A stretch of DNA of 64,000 bases from UBA4781 sp963556045 (GTDB lineage Bacteria; Chloroflexota; Anaerolineae; Anaerolineales; Anaerolineaceae), in the NCBI GenBank assembly GCA_963556045.3, contig CAUVYA020000002.1, positions 682,001 to 746,000 of the forward strand, given 5' to 3'. Positions 35,642-45,019 of the stretch are shown one piece after another. The notes beneath the pieces were generated by a model. That model had not been told where the DNA came from. It ran no database searches and saw nothing but the letters and a program-made list of their open reading frames with translations. The translations under genes were made by a program, and so were the position numbers. Positions within the stretch are counted from its first letter, which is position 1. Each line of letters starts with the position of its first letter.

Positions 35642-36760
35642 CTAGCGAACGGCGATCGGGTTTTCGGGATTCCTGCTGGGATCAAATATATGGAGATTTT
35701 CCATGTTGAAAGCCAGTTGGATCTCATCGCCAATCAGTACACGTGTACGAGGATCGACACGGGCAACATACACCGGGTCTTCATCACGTGGTTTCAAATG
35801 CAAGAAGATCTCGTTTCCCATCAATTCGGTCACGTCCACTTTACTTTTTACCATCGCAGGTTTGATACCGGCAGGTAAGAATTCCGGGTTGTGAATATCT
35901 TCCGGTCGAATACCAAAAATGATCTTCTTTCCGGTTAAATATTCAAAGGTCTTGACTTTATCTTTAGGAAGTTCCAGCTCAAATCCTTCCGTCTTGATCA
36001 CCAGTTTTGAATTCATTTTTACGATGCTTCCATTAAAGAAGTTCATCGCAGGTGAACCGATGAAACCGGCAACGAACAAGTTGTTGGGTTTATCGTATAG
36101 GGTTTGCGGGCTGTCGATCTGCTGCAGAATTCCCTGGTTCAACACCGCTATGCGGGTGCCCATGGTCATAGCTTCCATCTGATCATGGGTCACATAGATG
36201 AAAGTGGTCTGCAGACGTTGATGCAATTTTGTGATCTCCGTTCTCATCTGAACGCGTAATTTTGCATCCAGATTCGAAAGAGGTTCATCAAAGAGGAAAA
36301 CTTTGGGTTCGCGCACAATGGCTCGCCCAACGGCAACACGCTGTCTCTGCCCTCCAGAGAGTTCTTTAGGTTTGCGGTTCAAGAGCATCTCGATGTTCAG
36401 AATCTTTGCTGCTTCCTCAACTCTGCGTTTGATCTCATCTTTGGGTGTCTTGCGCAGTTTCAATCCAAACGCCATATTATCGAACACCGTCATGTGAGGA
36501 TAGAGAGCATAGGATTGAAACACCATTGCGATATCACGATCTTTAGGGGGCACATCGTTCACCACATTCCCGTCGATCTTGATCTCCCCCGAAGTTACTT
36601 CTTCCAGTCCCGCCAAACAACGCAGGGCGGTAGTTTTACCACATCCCGAGGGACCTACTAAAACCAGGAATTCCTTGTCTGCTAAGTTAAAACTTAGGTC
36701 GTTTACTGCGACAACGTCACCGAATTTTTTAACCACATGGTCAAAGATAACGTTTGCCAT
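35642..36760 (-). CDS. ugpC: Sugar ABC transporter ATP-binding protein (UgpC/MsmK type)
   Basis: Energises import of sugars or glycerol phosphate. The 372 residues have Walker A GPSGCGKTT (about residue 37), the Q-loop, the signature LSGGQRQRVAVGRA, Walker B VFLFDEP, and the H-loop VTHD, followed by the C-terminal MalK-type OB domain (IFGIRPEDIH). No permease or binding-protein genes are nearby, so it probably serves several transporters, as MsmK does elsewhere. AAGGAGG precedes the ATG, with a promoter upstream. Confidence 0.9.
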   Translation of the reverse strand: MANVIFDHVVKKFGDVVAVNDLSFNLADKEFLVLVGPSGCGKTTALRCLAGLEEVTSGEIKIDGNVVNDVPPKDRDIAMVFQSYALYPHMTVFDNMAFGLKLRKTPKDEIKRRVEEAAKILNIEMLLNRKPKELSGGQRQRVAVGRAIVREPKVFLFDEPLSNLDAKLRVQMRTEITKLHQRLQTTFIYVTHDQMEAMTMGTRIAVLNQGILQQIDSPQTLYDKPNNLFVAGFIGSPAMNFFNGSIVKMNSKLVIKTEGFELELPKDKVKTFEYLTGKKIIFGIRPEDIHNPEFLPAGIKPAMVKSKVDVTELMGNEIFLHLKPRDEDPVYVARVDPRTRVLIGDEIQLAFNMENLHIFDPSRNPENPIAVR

Positions 36761-36794
36761 TTTTTCCTCCTTCCGGAACGAATATAGTGGCTTA

Positions 36795-36800
36795 ATTATA
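36795..36800 (-). promoter_or_regulatory. -10 element of the ABC ATPase gene
   Basis: On the reverse strand TATAAT is 34 bases before the ATG at 36760. The strong site AAGGAGG (complement of 36766-36772) lies between. Confidence 0.5.
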
Positions 36801-36802
36801 GA

Positions 36803-36841
36803 CTGAAAAAAATAAAAGGACCAGATTTTTATCCGGTCCTT
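36803..36841 (-). terminator. Rho-independent terminator of the class-V aminotransferase gene
   Basis: On the reverse strand arms AAGGACCGGAT and ATCTGGTCCTT pair with one mismatch around a short A-rich loop, followed by TTTTATTTTTTTC. Confidence 0.85.
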
Positions 36842-36863
36842 GATGGTTCAACCAAATGAAGTT

Positions 36864-37976
36864 TCAGCCTTGATACATCTTCAACGCATCTACTACCAGC
36901 TGGATATCTGCTTCGGTCATGATAGGAGACATGTGTCCGATGCGGAACATCTTCGGCTTCAGCGTTCCCAGACCACCTGAGATCTGTATTGCATATTCAT
37001 CCAGCAGGTATTTCACGATATTGGCACTATCGTGCCCTTCTGGCATCACACCTGCAGTAAGAACAGGATTCATCATATCATCCGATGTAAAAGGTGGAAA
37101 ACCTGCTTCACGCAAACCTGTACGGAGCTGCATTGCCAATTTGCGATAGCGTTCCATCCTGACAGGTATGCCTTCTTCCATCAACTGTGATAGAGATACC
37201 AGCAGGGCATTGACATTATTGGTAGCCATGGTAATAGGTGATGGGTGCCATGATCCCCAATCCTGAGCATACTGACGCCATATCCGCAGGTCACCGTACC
37301 AACCATGTGTTCCCCTATCAAGACGGTCAATAATCTGCCACGCGCGTTCATTAAGCGCAACGGGAGCCAATCCAGGAGGAGCGCCCAGGCATTTCTGGGT
37401 GGCAGTCGCACACACATCAATACACCAATCATCCATCTCGAAGGGAACTCCGCCCAGTGAGGAAACAGCATCTACCAGGAATAAAGCTCCACGCTCTCTC
37501 ACCAGTGGTCCAATATCTTGAATGGGATTCAATACAGTAGTGGATGTCTCTCCATGCACGACCGCAACCGCCTTGATGGATGCATCATTTTCCAGTGCAG
37601 CATCAATTTGCTGCGGATCAACCGCCTTTCCCCAATCGGTTTTGATCTGCACCACTTCCAAACCGTTACGTTCTGCAATGGAGACCAACCGATCCCCAAA
37701 AAAACCATTGTTCGCAATGAGAATGCGTTCGCCACTCTGCAAACAGCTCCCCATAGAAGCATCAATAGCGCATGTTCCGGAACCCACCATCAGAAACACA
37801 TCTCCGCTAGTTTTGAATATTTCTTTCAACATATCCAGCACATGCTGGTATTTCTGCACCCACACATCGCCATAATGTGGTTCAACGGGGGCGCCCATCG
37901 CTTTAAGAACATCGGGGTGTACTTCCACCGGTCCTGGTATCATCATTTTTATTCTTGTGGTCTGATCCAATGTCAA
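36864..37976 (-). CDS. Class-V PLP aminotransferase (alanine/serine-glyoxylate type)
   Basis: Transfers an amino group between alanine or serine and glyoxylate-type acceptors. The 370 residues show MIPGPVEVHPDVL at the N-terminus, the VGSGTCAIDASMG segment, VVHGETSTTVLNPI, and VDAVSSLGGVPFEMD with the PLP Asp. The expected Lys is in TATQKCLGAPPGL. The C-terminus includes GLGTLKPKMFRIGHMS. Related enzymes act on phosphoserine or aminoethylphosphonate; the exact substrates are not known. It has its own terminator. Confidence 0.87.
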   Translation of the reverse strand: MTLDQTTRIKMMIPGPVEVHPDVLKAMGAPVEPHYGDVWVQKYQHVLDMLKEIFKTSGDVFLMVGSGTCAIDASMGSCLQSGERILIANNGFFGDRLVSIAERNGLEVVQIKTDWGKAVDPQQIDAALENDASIKAVAVVHGETSTTVLNPIQDIGPLVRERGALFLVDAVSSLGGVPFEMDDWCIDVCATATQKCLGAPPGLAPVALNERAWQIIDRLDRGTHGWYGDLRIWRQYAQDWGSWHPSPITMATNNVNALLVSLSQLMEEGIPVRMERYRKLAMQLRTGLREAGFPPFTSDDMMNPVLTAGVMPEGHDSANIVKYLLDEYAIQISGGLGTLKPKMFRIGHMSPIMTEADIQLVVDALKMYQG

Positions 37977-38424
37977 CTCCCTTTTCCTGCTCTCATACTA
38001 CCATCCGCGACTCTTTTTGCCCGCTGTCACATATCAGGTATTCAGTGGGAAAAGATCGCTTTTTTAAATTATCACTTTGCGTATAACATGGTTTTTCTCA
38101 TTCTAAATGTTCGTGATACGAATTTTTTCTGTGCTTTCGAGTTTTCGAATCCTATCCAGACCATCTCATGAACAGCATATTCATTAATAAGAAGAGAATA
38201 GCAGTATGGATTACCCCTGCTATAGAGAAAAGCAGACGGAGAGATCATTCCACCTGCTTTTTTTACCGAGCATCTATTTCTTGAATTTCCATGAGAGATC
38301 CTCTGCGCTATTAGGTATGTGTCATCAATTATTGTACTACAGCCACTTTCAATCTCCATTTAAACGATCTTCACGTATAATTCAAGCGTGTTTCACGCAA
38401 ACGATACAACAAGGATCAAGCATC
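37977..38424. other. Intergenic region without a convincing gene
   Basis: Open frames are short and lack ribosome-binding sites or family motifs. An upstream extension of the ABC gene to 38206 is open but looks non-coding. The only signal I see is the promoter near 38376. Confidence 0.6.
38376..38381 (+). promoter_or_regulatory. -10 element of the ABC exporter operon
   Basis: Consensus TATAAT in TTCACGTATAATTC. Transcription would begin near 38388, giving a leader of about 37 bases to the ATG at 38425. Confidence 0.45.
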
Positions 38425-40233
38425 ATGAATGACCATAAGAAAAATCTGGACGTAAAGACCCTTCTGGATGAGAAACGCTTAAAAGGATTATGGAATCTGA
38501 TGAGCGGTTATCAGGGTCTTTATGTTGGAGCCATGCTATACCAGGCTGTCGCTGCGCTGGCGAAATCAGGGACCTATCTGCTGCTGGAATACTTTGTTGA
38601 TAATTTCCTGCTTGCCCAGACTGCGGGCATGGATATCTGGGTGGTTGCGATAGGATTTGTGGTATTGTTTCTCTTCCAGGGCAGTGCTACTTTCATGAGC
38701 CAGAAATCGGCTGCCCAAACCGCTGAGGGAACCATCCAGCGTTTGCGCAATTACCTTTACGACCACCTCCAAAACCTAACCTTTGCATATCATGCCAAAA
38801 CGGATACCGGGGACCTCGTCCAGCGCTGCACATCGGATGTGGATGCCCTGCGTCGGTTTTACGCTGACCAGGCTATTGGAGTGGGCAGGATCATCATCTT
38901 ATTTCTGGTAAATTTCATCGCCATCATGCGGTTGAACACAAGACTTGCCCTGCTGTCGGTTATTGTGGTACCAATTGTTGTTTTTGTATCCATCTATTTC
39001 TTCCGCAAGGTATCACAGGCATATGAAGCATATCAGGAACAGGATGCAATTCTCTCGACAACGCTGCAGGAAAATTTAAGCGGGGTACGTGTGGTAAAAG
39101 CATTTGCCCGGCAGCCCTATGAGATCACAAAGTTCGAACGCGACAATTTGGAAAAATATAAGCGCGGTAGAAAATTATTGACCATCCATTCTCTTTTCTG
39201 GCCTATTTCAGATGTTCTATGCGGCGCTCAATTGCTGGCTGGTTATTATATTGGCGCACGCATGGCGATCAATGGAACCATCAGCATCGGCACTTACATG
39301 GCTTACGCCGGTCTGGTTATTTGGATCATCTATCCCCTGCGCAACCTCGGCAGATTGATCGTTCAGATGTCAAATGGTCTGGTTTCATACGACCGGATTT
39401 ATAAGATCATCAAAGAAGATCGCGAGCCACTTGATAAGGGTAGTTCTCAGAAGGAGGAAGCAGTTCGTGGAGATATTGTTTTTGAAAACGTATCCTTTCA
39501 CTACGAAGATGGCAGTGAAGTACTGCATAACATTTCCTTCGAATGTAAAGCCGGTATGGCAATCGCATTGTTGGGTTCAACCGGATCTGGAAAGACCAGT
39601 CTGGTAAACCTGCTGCCGCGTTTTTATGATTTCACAGATGGGGTTGTACTGCTGGATGGATATGATCTGCGCCTTTATTCACGTCGTTTTCTGCGCGAAC
39701 GTATCGGGATTGTGGAACAGGAACCATTCCTCTTTTCACGATCCATCTATGAAAACATTACTTTTGGTGTTAAAGAAGAGGTCAGCCAGGAGCAGGTGGA
39801 ACAGGCAGCCAAGATGGCAGCCATTCATGATGTCATTCTGGGTTTTCCACAGGGTTATAAAACCCTGGTCGGAGAACGCGGTGTGACCCTTTCCGGTGGG
39901 CAAAAACAGCGCATCGCCGTAGCGCGTACTTTCTTGAAAGATCCGCGCATCTTGATATTAGATGATTCCACCTCTTCAGTGGATGCTGAAACTGAGGTAC
40001 ATATTCAAGCAGCCATTCACAGCCTTATGCAGAATCGAACTACTTTTATCATCGCACACAGAGTGCAAACCATCATGAAAGCCGATCTCATTCTTGTCAT
40101 GGATAATGGTCGCATCATCCAAAAAGGATCTCATCAAGAGTTAATCCAGCAGGATGGTGTCTATCGCAGCATATTTGATATCCAGACCAGGATTGAGGAA
40201 GATCTACAGAAGGAGATCAGCAGTGCCAGTTAA
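38425..40233 (+). CDS. ABC exporter half-transporter, subunit 1 (degenerate Walker B)
   Basis: A 602-residue protein with six transmembrane helices (type IV/ABCB fold) and one ATPase domain. The ATPase has Walker A GSTGSGKTS, a full signature LSGGQKQR and H-loop IIAHR, but Walker B reads ILILDDSTSS, so the catalytic Glu is Asp. This is typical of the degenerate partner in heterodimeric exporters such as TM287/288. The frame is open from 38206, but the promoter and SD-like AAGGATCAAG place the start at 38425. The partner gene overlaps its stop by 11 bases. Substrate unknown; lipid or drug export are usual. Confidence 0.9.
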   Translation: MNDHKKNLDVKTLLDEKRLKGLWNLMSGYQGLYVGAMLYQAVAALAKSGTYLLLEYFVDNFLLAQTAGMDIWVVAIGFVVLFLFQGSATFMSQKSAAQTAEGTIQRLRNYLYDHLQNLTFAYHAKTDTGDLVQRCTSDVDALRRFYADQAIGVGRIIILFLVNFIAIMRLNTRLALLSVIVVPIVVFVSIYFFRKVSQAYEAYQEQDAILSTTLQENLSGVRVVKAFARQPYEITKFERDNLEKYKRGRKLLTIHSLFWPISDVLCGAQLLAGYYIGARMAINGTISIGTYMAYAGLVIWIIYPLRNLGRLIVQMSNGLVSYDRIYKIIKEDREPLDKGSSQKEEAVRGDIVFENVSFHYEDGSEVLHNISFECKAGMAIALLGSTGSGKTSLVNLLPRFYDFTDGVVLLDGYDLRLYSRRFLRERIGIVEQEPFLFSRSIYENITFGVKEEVSQEQVEQAAKMAAIHDVILGFPQGYKTLVGERGVTLSGGQKQRIAVARTFLKDPRILILDDSTSSVDAETEVHIQAAIHSLMQNRTTFIIAHRVQTIMKADLILVMDNGRIIQKGSHQELIQQDGVYRSIFDIQTRIEEDLQKEISSAS

Positions 40234-42028
40234 CGCTTTTCAAGAGACCGATTACTCGCGCGAAAGCTCTACCGGAAAGATATTCGTGCGTATCATCAAA
40301 TTCATGAAACCGCACTGGGGGAAGATGGTGATCTTCCTGACGGCGGTTATTCTCACTTCCATTATTGATGCGTACCTCACCTATCTAAGCAAGAATATCA
40401 TTGATGAGGGTATCCTGTCTGGCAACACCAGTATCTTATTGGACATACTCTCTCAATATGGCGCTCTGGTGATAGTCGAAGCTGTCACAGTATTTGCCTT
40501 CATCTACATAATAGGAGTTGTTGGTGAAAAGGTGCGCTATGACCTGCGCCAGAAAATGTTCAATCACCTGCAAAGTCTATCCTTATCCTACTATAACCAA
40601 ACGCCGGTGGGATGGATTATGTCGCGTGTTACCAACGATACCGAGCGTGTGGCAGAGCTGGTCACCTGGGGGATACTGGACGGCATGTGGGGGATCATCA
40701 ACATCGTTTCTTCTATGTACTTCATGTTTCGCATTAATCCCAAACTGGCTTTGATCGTGCTGGCGATCCTGCCAATTCTCTTGTTTGCAGGGATCCAATT
40801 TCAGGTCCGTATTTTGCGCCAGTATCGTGCAGTGCGCAAAATCAATTCTCAGATCACCGCTTCTTTTAATGAAAATATTACCGGCGTGCGTGTCATCAAA
40901 GCGCTGGGGCGTGAAAAAGAGAATCTGCGTGAGTTCAGTGAACTCTCTGGCAGTATGTACAGGGCATCATATAAAGCAGCCTGGACAAGCGCCCTTTTCC
41001 TGCCTACCGTACAGTTGATCTCCTCGCTTGCGCTGGGTGGCGTGATCTGGTACAGCGGAGCACAAGCCAGCATTGGTGGGATCAGCATTGGCGGAATGCA
41101 GGCATTTTTGGCTTACATTACCTCTATGATGTGGCCTATCCAGGATCTGGCTCGCGTGATCGCAGAAATGCAGCGCTCAATCGCTTCCGCTGAACGTATC
41201 TTTTCATTGATCGATACCACTCCCGAAGTTAAAGATAAACCACAGGCTTATGATCCCGGTTCCATGCGCGGCGATATCGAATTCGAAAAAGTCTCCTTCT
41301 GGTATGAGGATAATTCTCCGGTCATCAAAGATTTGAATTTTAAAGTGAAACATGGAGAAACGATCGCGCTGGTTGGCTCCACCGGTGGAGGGAAGACCAC
41401 TATCGTGAATTTAATCTGCCGTTTCTTTGAGCCCAAACGCGGGCGGATTTTGATCAGCGGCAAGGATTATACTGATTTTTCTTTGAGCGCCATTCAATCT
41501 CGGGTAGGAGTGGTTTTACAGACACCCCACCTCTTCTCAGGCACTATTAAAGAAAACATCGCTTATGGACGGTTAGATGCCACTGATGAAGACATTATAG
41601 CCGCAGCTCAATTAACAGGAGCGCATGAATTTATTACAAAGATGGCTCTTGGTTATGAAGAGCAGGTTGGAGAAGGAGGTGTTTTACTCTCTGTCGGTCA
41701 AAAACAGTTGATCAGTCTGGCAAGAGCAGTATTATCCGATCCTGAAATATTCATCATGGACGAAGCCACCTCCTCCGTAGATACATTAACGGAAGCCACC
41801 ATTCAGCAGGGTGTCGAAACCATCATGCAGGGTCGTACCACCTTCATCATTGCGCACAGGCTTTCGACCATCAAAAAATCAGACCGCATCTTCGTGATTG
41901 AAAATGGACAGATCAGCGAAGTGGGAAACCACCGTGAGTTGATCATGAAAAAAGGTAAATACTACAACCTGTATACACAGCAATTCAGGCAGGAACAGGA
42001 GAAAAAATATACCCTGTTTGAAGAATGA
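40223..42028 (+). CDS. ABC exporter half-transporter, subunit 2 (degenerate signature)
   Basis: A 601-residue partner of the preceding protein, with six transmembrane helices and one ATPase domain. Walker A GSTGGGKTT and Walker B IFIMDEATSS are canonical, with the catalytic Glu, while the signature reads LSVGQKQL instead of LSGGQ. Combined with subunit 1, the dimer would have one complete ATP site and one degenerate site. The GTG at 40223 is the start: AAGGAG lies seven bases upstream and earlier in-frame codons lie deep in the preceding gene. Confidence 0.9.
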   Translation: MPVNAFQETDYSRESSTGKIFVRIIKFMKPHWGKMVIFLTAVILTSIIDAYLTYLSKNIIDEGILSGNTSILLDILSQYGALVIVEAVTVFAFIYIIGVVGEKVRYDLRQKMFNHLQSLSLSYYNQTPVGWIMSRVTNDTERVAELVTWGILDGMWGIINIVSSMYFMFRINPKLALIVLAILPILLFAGIQFQVRILRQYRAVRKINSQITASFNENITGVRVIKALGREKENLREFSELSGSMYRASYKAAWTSALFLPTVQLISSLALGGVIWYSGAQASIGGISIGGMQAFLAYITSMMWPIQDLARVIAEMQRSIASAERIFSLIDTTPEVKDKPQAYDPGSMRGDIEFEKVSFWYEDNSPVIKDLNFKVKHGETIALVGSTGGGKTTIVNLICRFFEPKRGRILISGKDYTDFSLSAIQSRVGVVLQTPHLFSGTIKENIAYGRLDATDEDIIAAAQLTGAHEFITKMALGYEEQVGEGGVLLSVGQKQLISLARAVLSDPEIFIMDEATSSVDTLTEATIQQGVETIMQGRTTFIIAHRLSTIKKSDRIFVIENGQISEVGNHRELIMKKGKYYNLYTQQFRQEQEKKYTLFEE

Positions 42029-42108
42029 CGCCAATTTGATTCAATCTCAAGTGCGTGGTATGCTTAGTGAGTGTAATTCTTCGTGATTTTCCTGTATAAA
42101 TCTTCGTG

Positions 42109-42114
42109 TATAAT
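42109..42114 (+). promoter_or_regulatory. -10 element of the NBR1-type lipoprotein gene
   Basis: Consensus TATAAT within CTTCGTGTATAATAC, 33 bases before the ATG at 42147. A GGAG lies 11 bases before the ATG. Confidence 0.45.
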
Positions 42115-42146
42115 ACAAATTCAATTTTTGATGGAGAAATCGAATT

Positions 42147-42800
42147 ATGCAAAAACGAACTAAAAATTTTTTCTGGCTCTTTCCGCTCGCGATCGGAATT
42201 CTCTTCTTAAGCGCTTGTTCTGGAGGAGCAGCCGCGGAACCGACCCAGGATCCCAATGTTGTATTTACCCAGGTGGCAGAAACGGTCATGGTGAGTATGA
42301 CCCAGACCGCTGAAGCACAACCGCCTACAGCTACTCCTGAACCTACTGCCACATCGCTGCCGACTCTGCCTCCTACCGCTACGATAGATCCCAACCAGCC
42401 CACTGCCACCGCACAGCCGACCCAACCCCCTGCGGTAAGCGGTCCAACTGCGACGGTGCAGCGCTTTGGCGACGCGGCAAAGTGGAACACGCAAAGCCCG
42501 GCAGATGGATCGGTACTGTCGGTCAGCGAGAACTTTGCTTTCCATGTTTGCCTCAGCAACATCGGGTCAACCGACTGGACCACCAAATACTATCTGCAAT
42601 ATGTAGATGGGCAGCAGCTCTGGTGGGATACCACAAAATTCCATATTGGCGAAACTGTCGAGCCCAATGGCAAGTGGTGCTTCGATCTACCTTCCATTGC
42701 TCCAGATAAAGCCGGTGAATATACCACGCGCTGGTATCTCAAGAATTCCACAAATGATTCCTTCTTCGAGGTTTACTTCCACTTCTATGTGGGTAAATAA
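42147..42800 (+). CDS. Lipoprotein with NBR1-like Ig domain
   Basis: The signal peptide ends in the lipobox LSAC (about residue 22), so the mature protein is lipid-anchored at the surface. Residues 25-105 are a low-complexity Thr/Pro/Ala linker. The C-terminal 110 residues form an Ig-like domain of the kind next to BRCA1 (NBR1): FHVCLSNIGSTDW, the QLWWDTTKFHIGETVEPNG segment, and GEYTTRWYLKN. In bacteria this domain is typical of Chloroflexi surface proteins, where its ligand is unknown. Followed by a strong terminator. Confidence 0.88.
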   Translation: MQKRTKNFFWLFPLAIGILFLSACSGGAAAEPTQDPNVVFTQVAETVMVSMTQTAEAQPPTATPEPTATSLPTLPPTATIDPNQPTATAQPTQPPAVSGPTATVQRFGDAAKWNTQSPADGSVLSVSENFAFHVCLSNIGSTDWTTKYYLQYVDGQQLWWDTTKFHIGETVEPNGKWCFDLPSIAPDKAGEYTTRWYLKNSTNDSFFEVYFHFYVGK

Positions 42801-42812
42801 AACTACGATCGT

Positions 42813-42850
42813 AAAAGAGGTTTCCGATGTCGGAAACCTCTTTTCTTTTA
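42813..42850. terminator. Bidirectional Rho-independent terminator
   Basis: A perfect 14-base inverted repeat, AAAAGAGGTTTCCG and CGGAAACCTCTTTT, around ATGT, followed by CTTTTA. It separates the lipoprotein gene from the convergent pfkA. Confidence 0.9.
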
Positions 42851-43972
42851 ATCATCTCCCAAACAGGTCCCTACCCGCTTGGCAGCCTTTATCCAGGAAT
42901 GTTCCAGTGGTACCATACGTCTGCGATTGACCACCTTATCCAGAGGAACTGCATCCATTTTTTCTCCGCGCACTGCCACCATGGAGCCGTATTTTTCTTT
43001 GTCAATGAATGATGCCGCTGCCGAGCCCAGCTCGGTAGCCAGCAGTCTATCGCGTGCGGATGGAATACCGCCGCGCTGCACATATCCCAGGATCGTGACA
43101 CGTGATTCCAAACCGGTCAATTGCTCCAACTGCTGTGCCAGCGCAATGGTCTTGTTGGATTGCCCCGCCTGCCAGATCTCAATGTTGGCTGCGATCACTT
43201 TTTTCTCATCTTTATTTCCTGCATTCTTTTTCTGCTGCAGTAAGCCTTCCAGCTCTGCTGCCGCCGCTCGCGTCATAGCCCCTTCTGAAATGGCAACAAT
43301 GCTGAATCGTTTCCCACTGCGCACACGCGCCAGAATAGCTTCTGCAATAGAAGATGGTTCGTAAGGTATCTCGGGGATAAGGATGACATCCGCACCCCCG
43401 GCTACACCGGCTCCTAAAGCCAGCCAGCCGGTGTTGTGTCCCATTAATTCCACCAGAATGATGCGGTGATGGCTGTGAGCGGTGCTGTGCAGGCGATCTA
43501 CAGCATCTGTGGCAATTCCCAGGGCAGTATCAAAACCAATGGTAGTATCCGTCATGGCGATATCACGATCAATCGTTTTGGGAATAGTGATAACATTCAG
43601 CCCTTTTTCCATCAATCGATGTGCATTTTTCTGGGTTCCGCCTCCACCAATGCATACCAGCACATCCAGATGATGCTTCTCATACACTTCCAGCATGGCA
43701 TCCGTCATATCCAGTAATTTGTCGCCCACCGGCATACGATGCGGTTTATCACGGCTGGTGCCTAAGATAGTTCCTCCAAAGGTAAGAATGCCAGAAAGAT
43801 GCTGTTCATCCAGCATAACGGAACGGTCATTCATCAACCCTCGAAAGCCATCATAAAAACCGATCAGCTGCATGTCATATTCCCCCAGAGCTGACTTTCC
43901 CAGCCCTCGTAAAGCGGCATTCAAGCCGGGCGTATCACCGCCGGCAGTTAAAACACCCACATATTTCGTCAT
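42848..43972 (-). CDS. pfkA: 6-phosphofructokinase, variant active site
   Basis: Phosphorylates fructose 6-phosphate in glycolysis. The 374 residues have TAGGDTPGLNAALRG at the N-terminus, LGTSRDKPHR, and IPKTIDRDIAMTDTT with the catalytic Asp of the TIDxD motif. The position that decides ATP or pyrophosphate use is GGDG in E. coli and GGDD or GGED in pyrophosphate enzymes. Here the segment is IGGGGTQKNA, so the Mg-binding Asp is Gly; related GGNGT forms occur in another bacterial clade. The donor cannot be predicted with certainty. Family assignment is firm. Confidence 0.9.
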   Translation of the reverse strand: MTKYVGVLTAGGDTPGLNAALRGLGKSALGEYDMQLIGFYDGFRGLMNDRSVMLDEQHLSGILTFGGTILGTSRDKPHRMPVGDKLLDMTDAMLEVYEKHHLDVLVCIGGGGTQKNAHRLMEKGLNVITIPKTIDRDIAMTDTTIGFDTALGIATDAVDRLHSTAHSHHRIILVELMGHNTGWLALGAGVAGGADVILIPEIPYEPSSIAEAILARVRSGKRFSIVAISEGAMTRAAAAELEGLLQQKKNAGNKDEKKVIAANIEIWQAGQSNKTIALAQQLEQLTGLESRVTILGYVQRGGIPSARDRLLATELGSAAASFIDKEKYGSMVAVRGEKMDAVPLDKVVNRRRMVPLEHSWIKAAKRVGTCLGDD

Positions 43973-44107
43973 GGATACCTACCATTTCCTGCTTATATGA
44001 ATTATCTCCATTATACGGTAAGATCATTGAGCTGATTCGTGTTCCATGTTACAGTAATTGAGCAACCAGGAATATTTATTAATCGATAAATCATCAGTGC
44101 AAAATTA

Positions 44108-44971
44108 ATGGATATCAAAATCATTCACGCGTCAAAAAGAACAAACAATGTCCCACACCTGACCATTGCAACAGTCAGCATGCAGTGTTCCCGCATCCCT
44201 TCTGAGAATCTTCAAAAGATGCTTATTTTGATCGGTAAGGTAAAACAACAGCATCCACAGGTTGATCTGATATTCTTTGGTGAGACTGCCTTCACCTGGT
44301 ATGATCCACAGAAACATCCGCTGGATCATTATTCCAGTGCTGAACAAATTCCCGGTCCAACAACCAATCGCATGGCTCACATTGCGAAAAACATGAAGGT
44401 ATTCCTCTGTTTTGGCATGGTGGAGCAAGATGGTGAACGGATTTTCAATACACAGGTTCTGATCGATCCAGATGGTGACATTATCACAAAACATCGTAAA
44501 TGGAATCTGAAAGAAACTACTTTTACAGCAGGGGATATGCCTTTCACATTAACTCAAATTGGGGATTTTCAGACCGCGCTGCTGATCTGTTCCGATGCAG
44601 CCAATCTGTACACTATGCGTCAATTGATGAAAGCCGCACCTGATCTGATCCTTCTCAGTCTGGCAGATGATATGGATGTGGAATTCTTCATGGCAGAATT
44701 CAATGCGCATCTCTACGCCACCTGGCTGGTAAGCGCTAACCGCTTTGGCAAGGAATTTACACGCTACTGGAACGGCAATATAGTCATCTCAAATCCGAAT
44801 GGTAAATTGGTCGCCAGTAGTGTGAATGAAGAAACAGTCCTGATCATGGATCTTGTATTGCCAGGAAATAAAAACAAGATCCTTCAATCTGTCCGGAAAT
44901 TTTTCGTTCGTATCCCTTTAATCTGGCATATCATTTTCAATTGGAGGATAGCGAGATCTTATTTCTCTTGA
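44108..44971 (+). CDS. Carbon-nitrogen hydrolase (nitrilase superfamily)
   Basis: Cleaves C-N bonds, commonly of amides. The catalytic triad is visible: Glu in FFGETAFTW, Lys in HRKWNLKE and Cys in LLICSDAAN. The 287-residue protein lacks a signal peptide. Its last 30 residues are hydrophobic-basic (IPLIWHIIFNWRIARSYFS), which is unusual and may associate with the membrane. Substrate unknown. It has no operon partner. Confidence 0.85.
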   Translation: MDIKIIHASKRTNNVPHLTIATVSMQCSRIPSENLQKMLILIGKVKQQHPQVDLIFFGETAFTWYDPQKHPLDHYSSAEQIPGPTTNRMAHIAKNMKVFLCFGMVEQDGERIFNTQVLIDPDGDIITKHRKWNLKETTFTAGDMPFTLTQIGDFQTALLICSDAANLYTMRQLMKAAPDLILLSLADDMDVEFFMAEFNAHLYATWLVSANRFGKEFTRYWNGNIVISNPNGKLVASSVNEETVLIMDLVLPGNKNKILQSVRKFFVRIPLIWHIIFNWRIARSYFS

Positions 44972-45019
44972 GATCTCAAGTATCAAAAAAAGAATTGTCA
45001 GGAACTTCCTACGAATATC

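Noticed and set aside
38072..38359. 95-residue reverse frame in the intergenic gap
   Set aside because: No ribosome-binding site, no family motif and AT-rich composition; likely chance.
38206..38424. 73-residue N-terminal extension of the first ABC subunit
   Set aside because: It lies upstream of the likely promoter and is not like an ABC exporter N-terminus.
44967..44980. Palindrome CTTGAGATCTCAAG as a terminator
   Set aside because: It has no loop and no adjoining T run on the coding side; it overlaps the nitrilase stop and may be chance.
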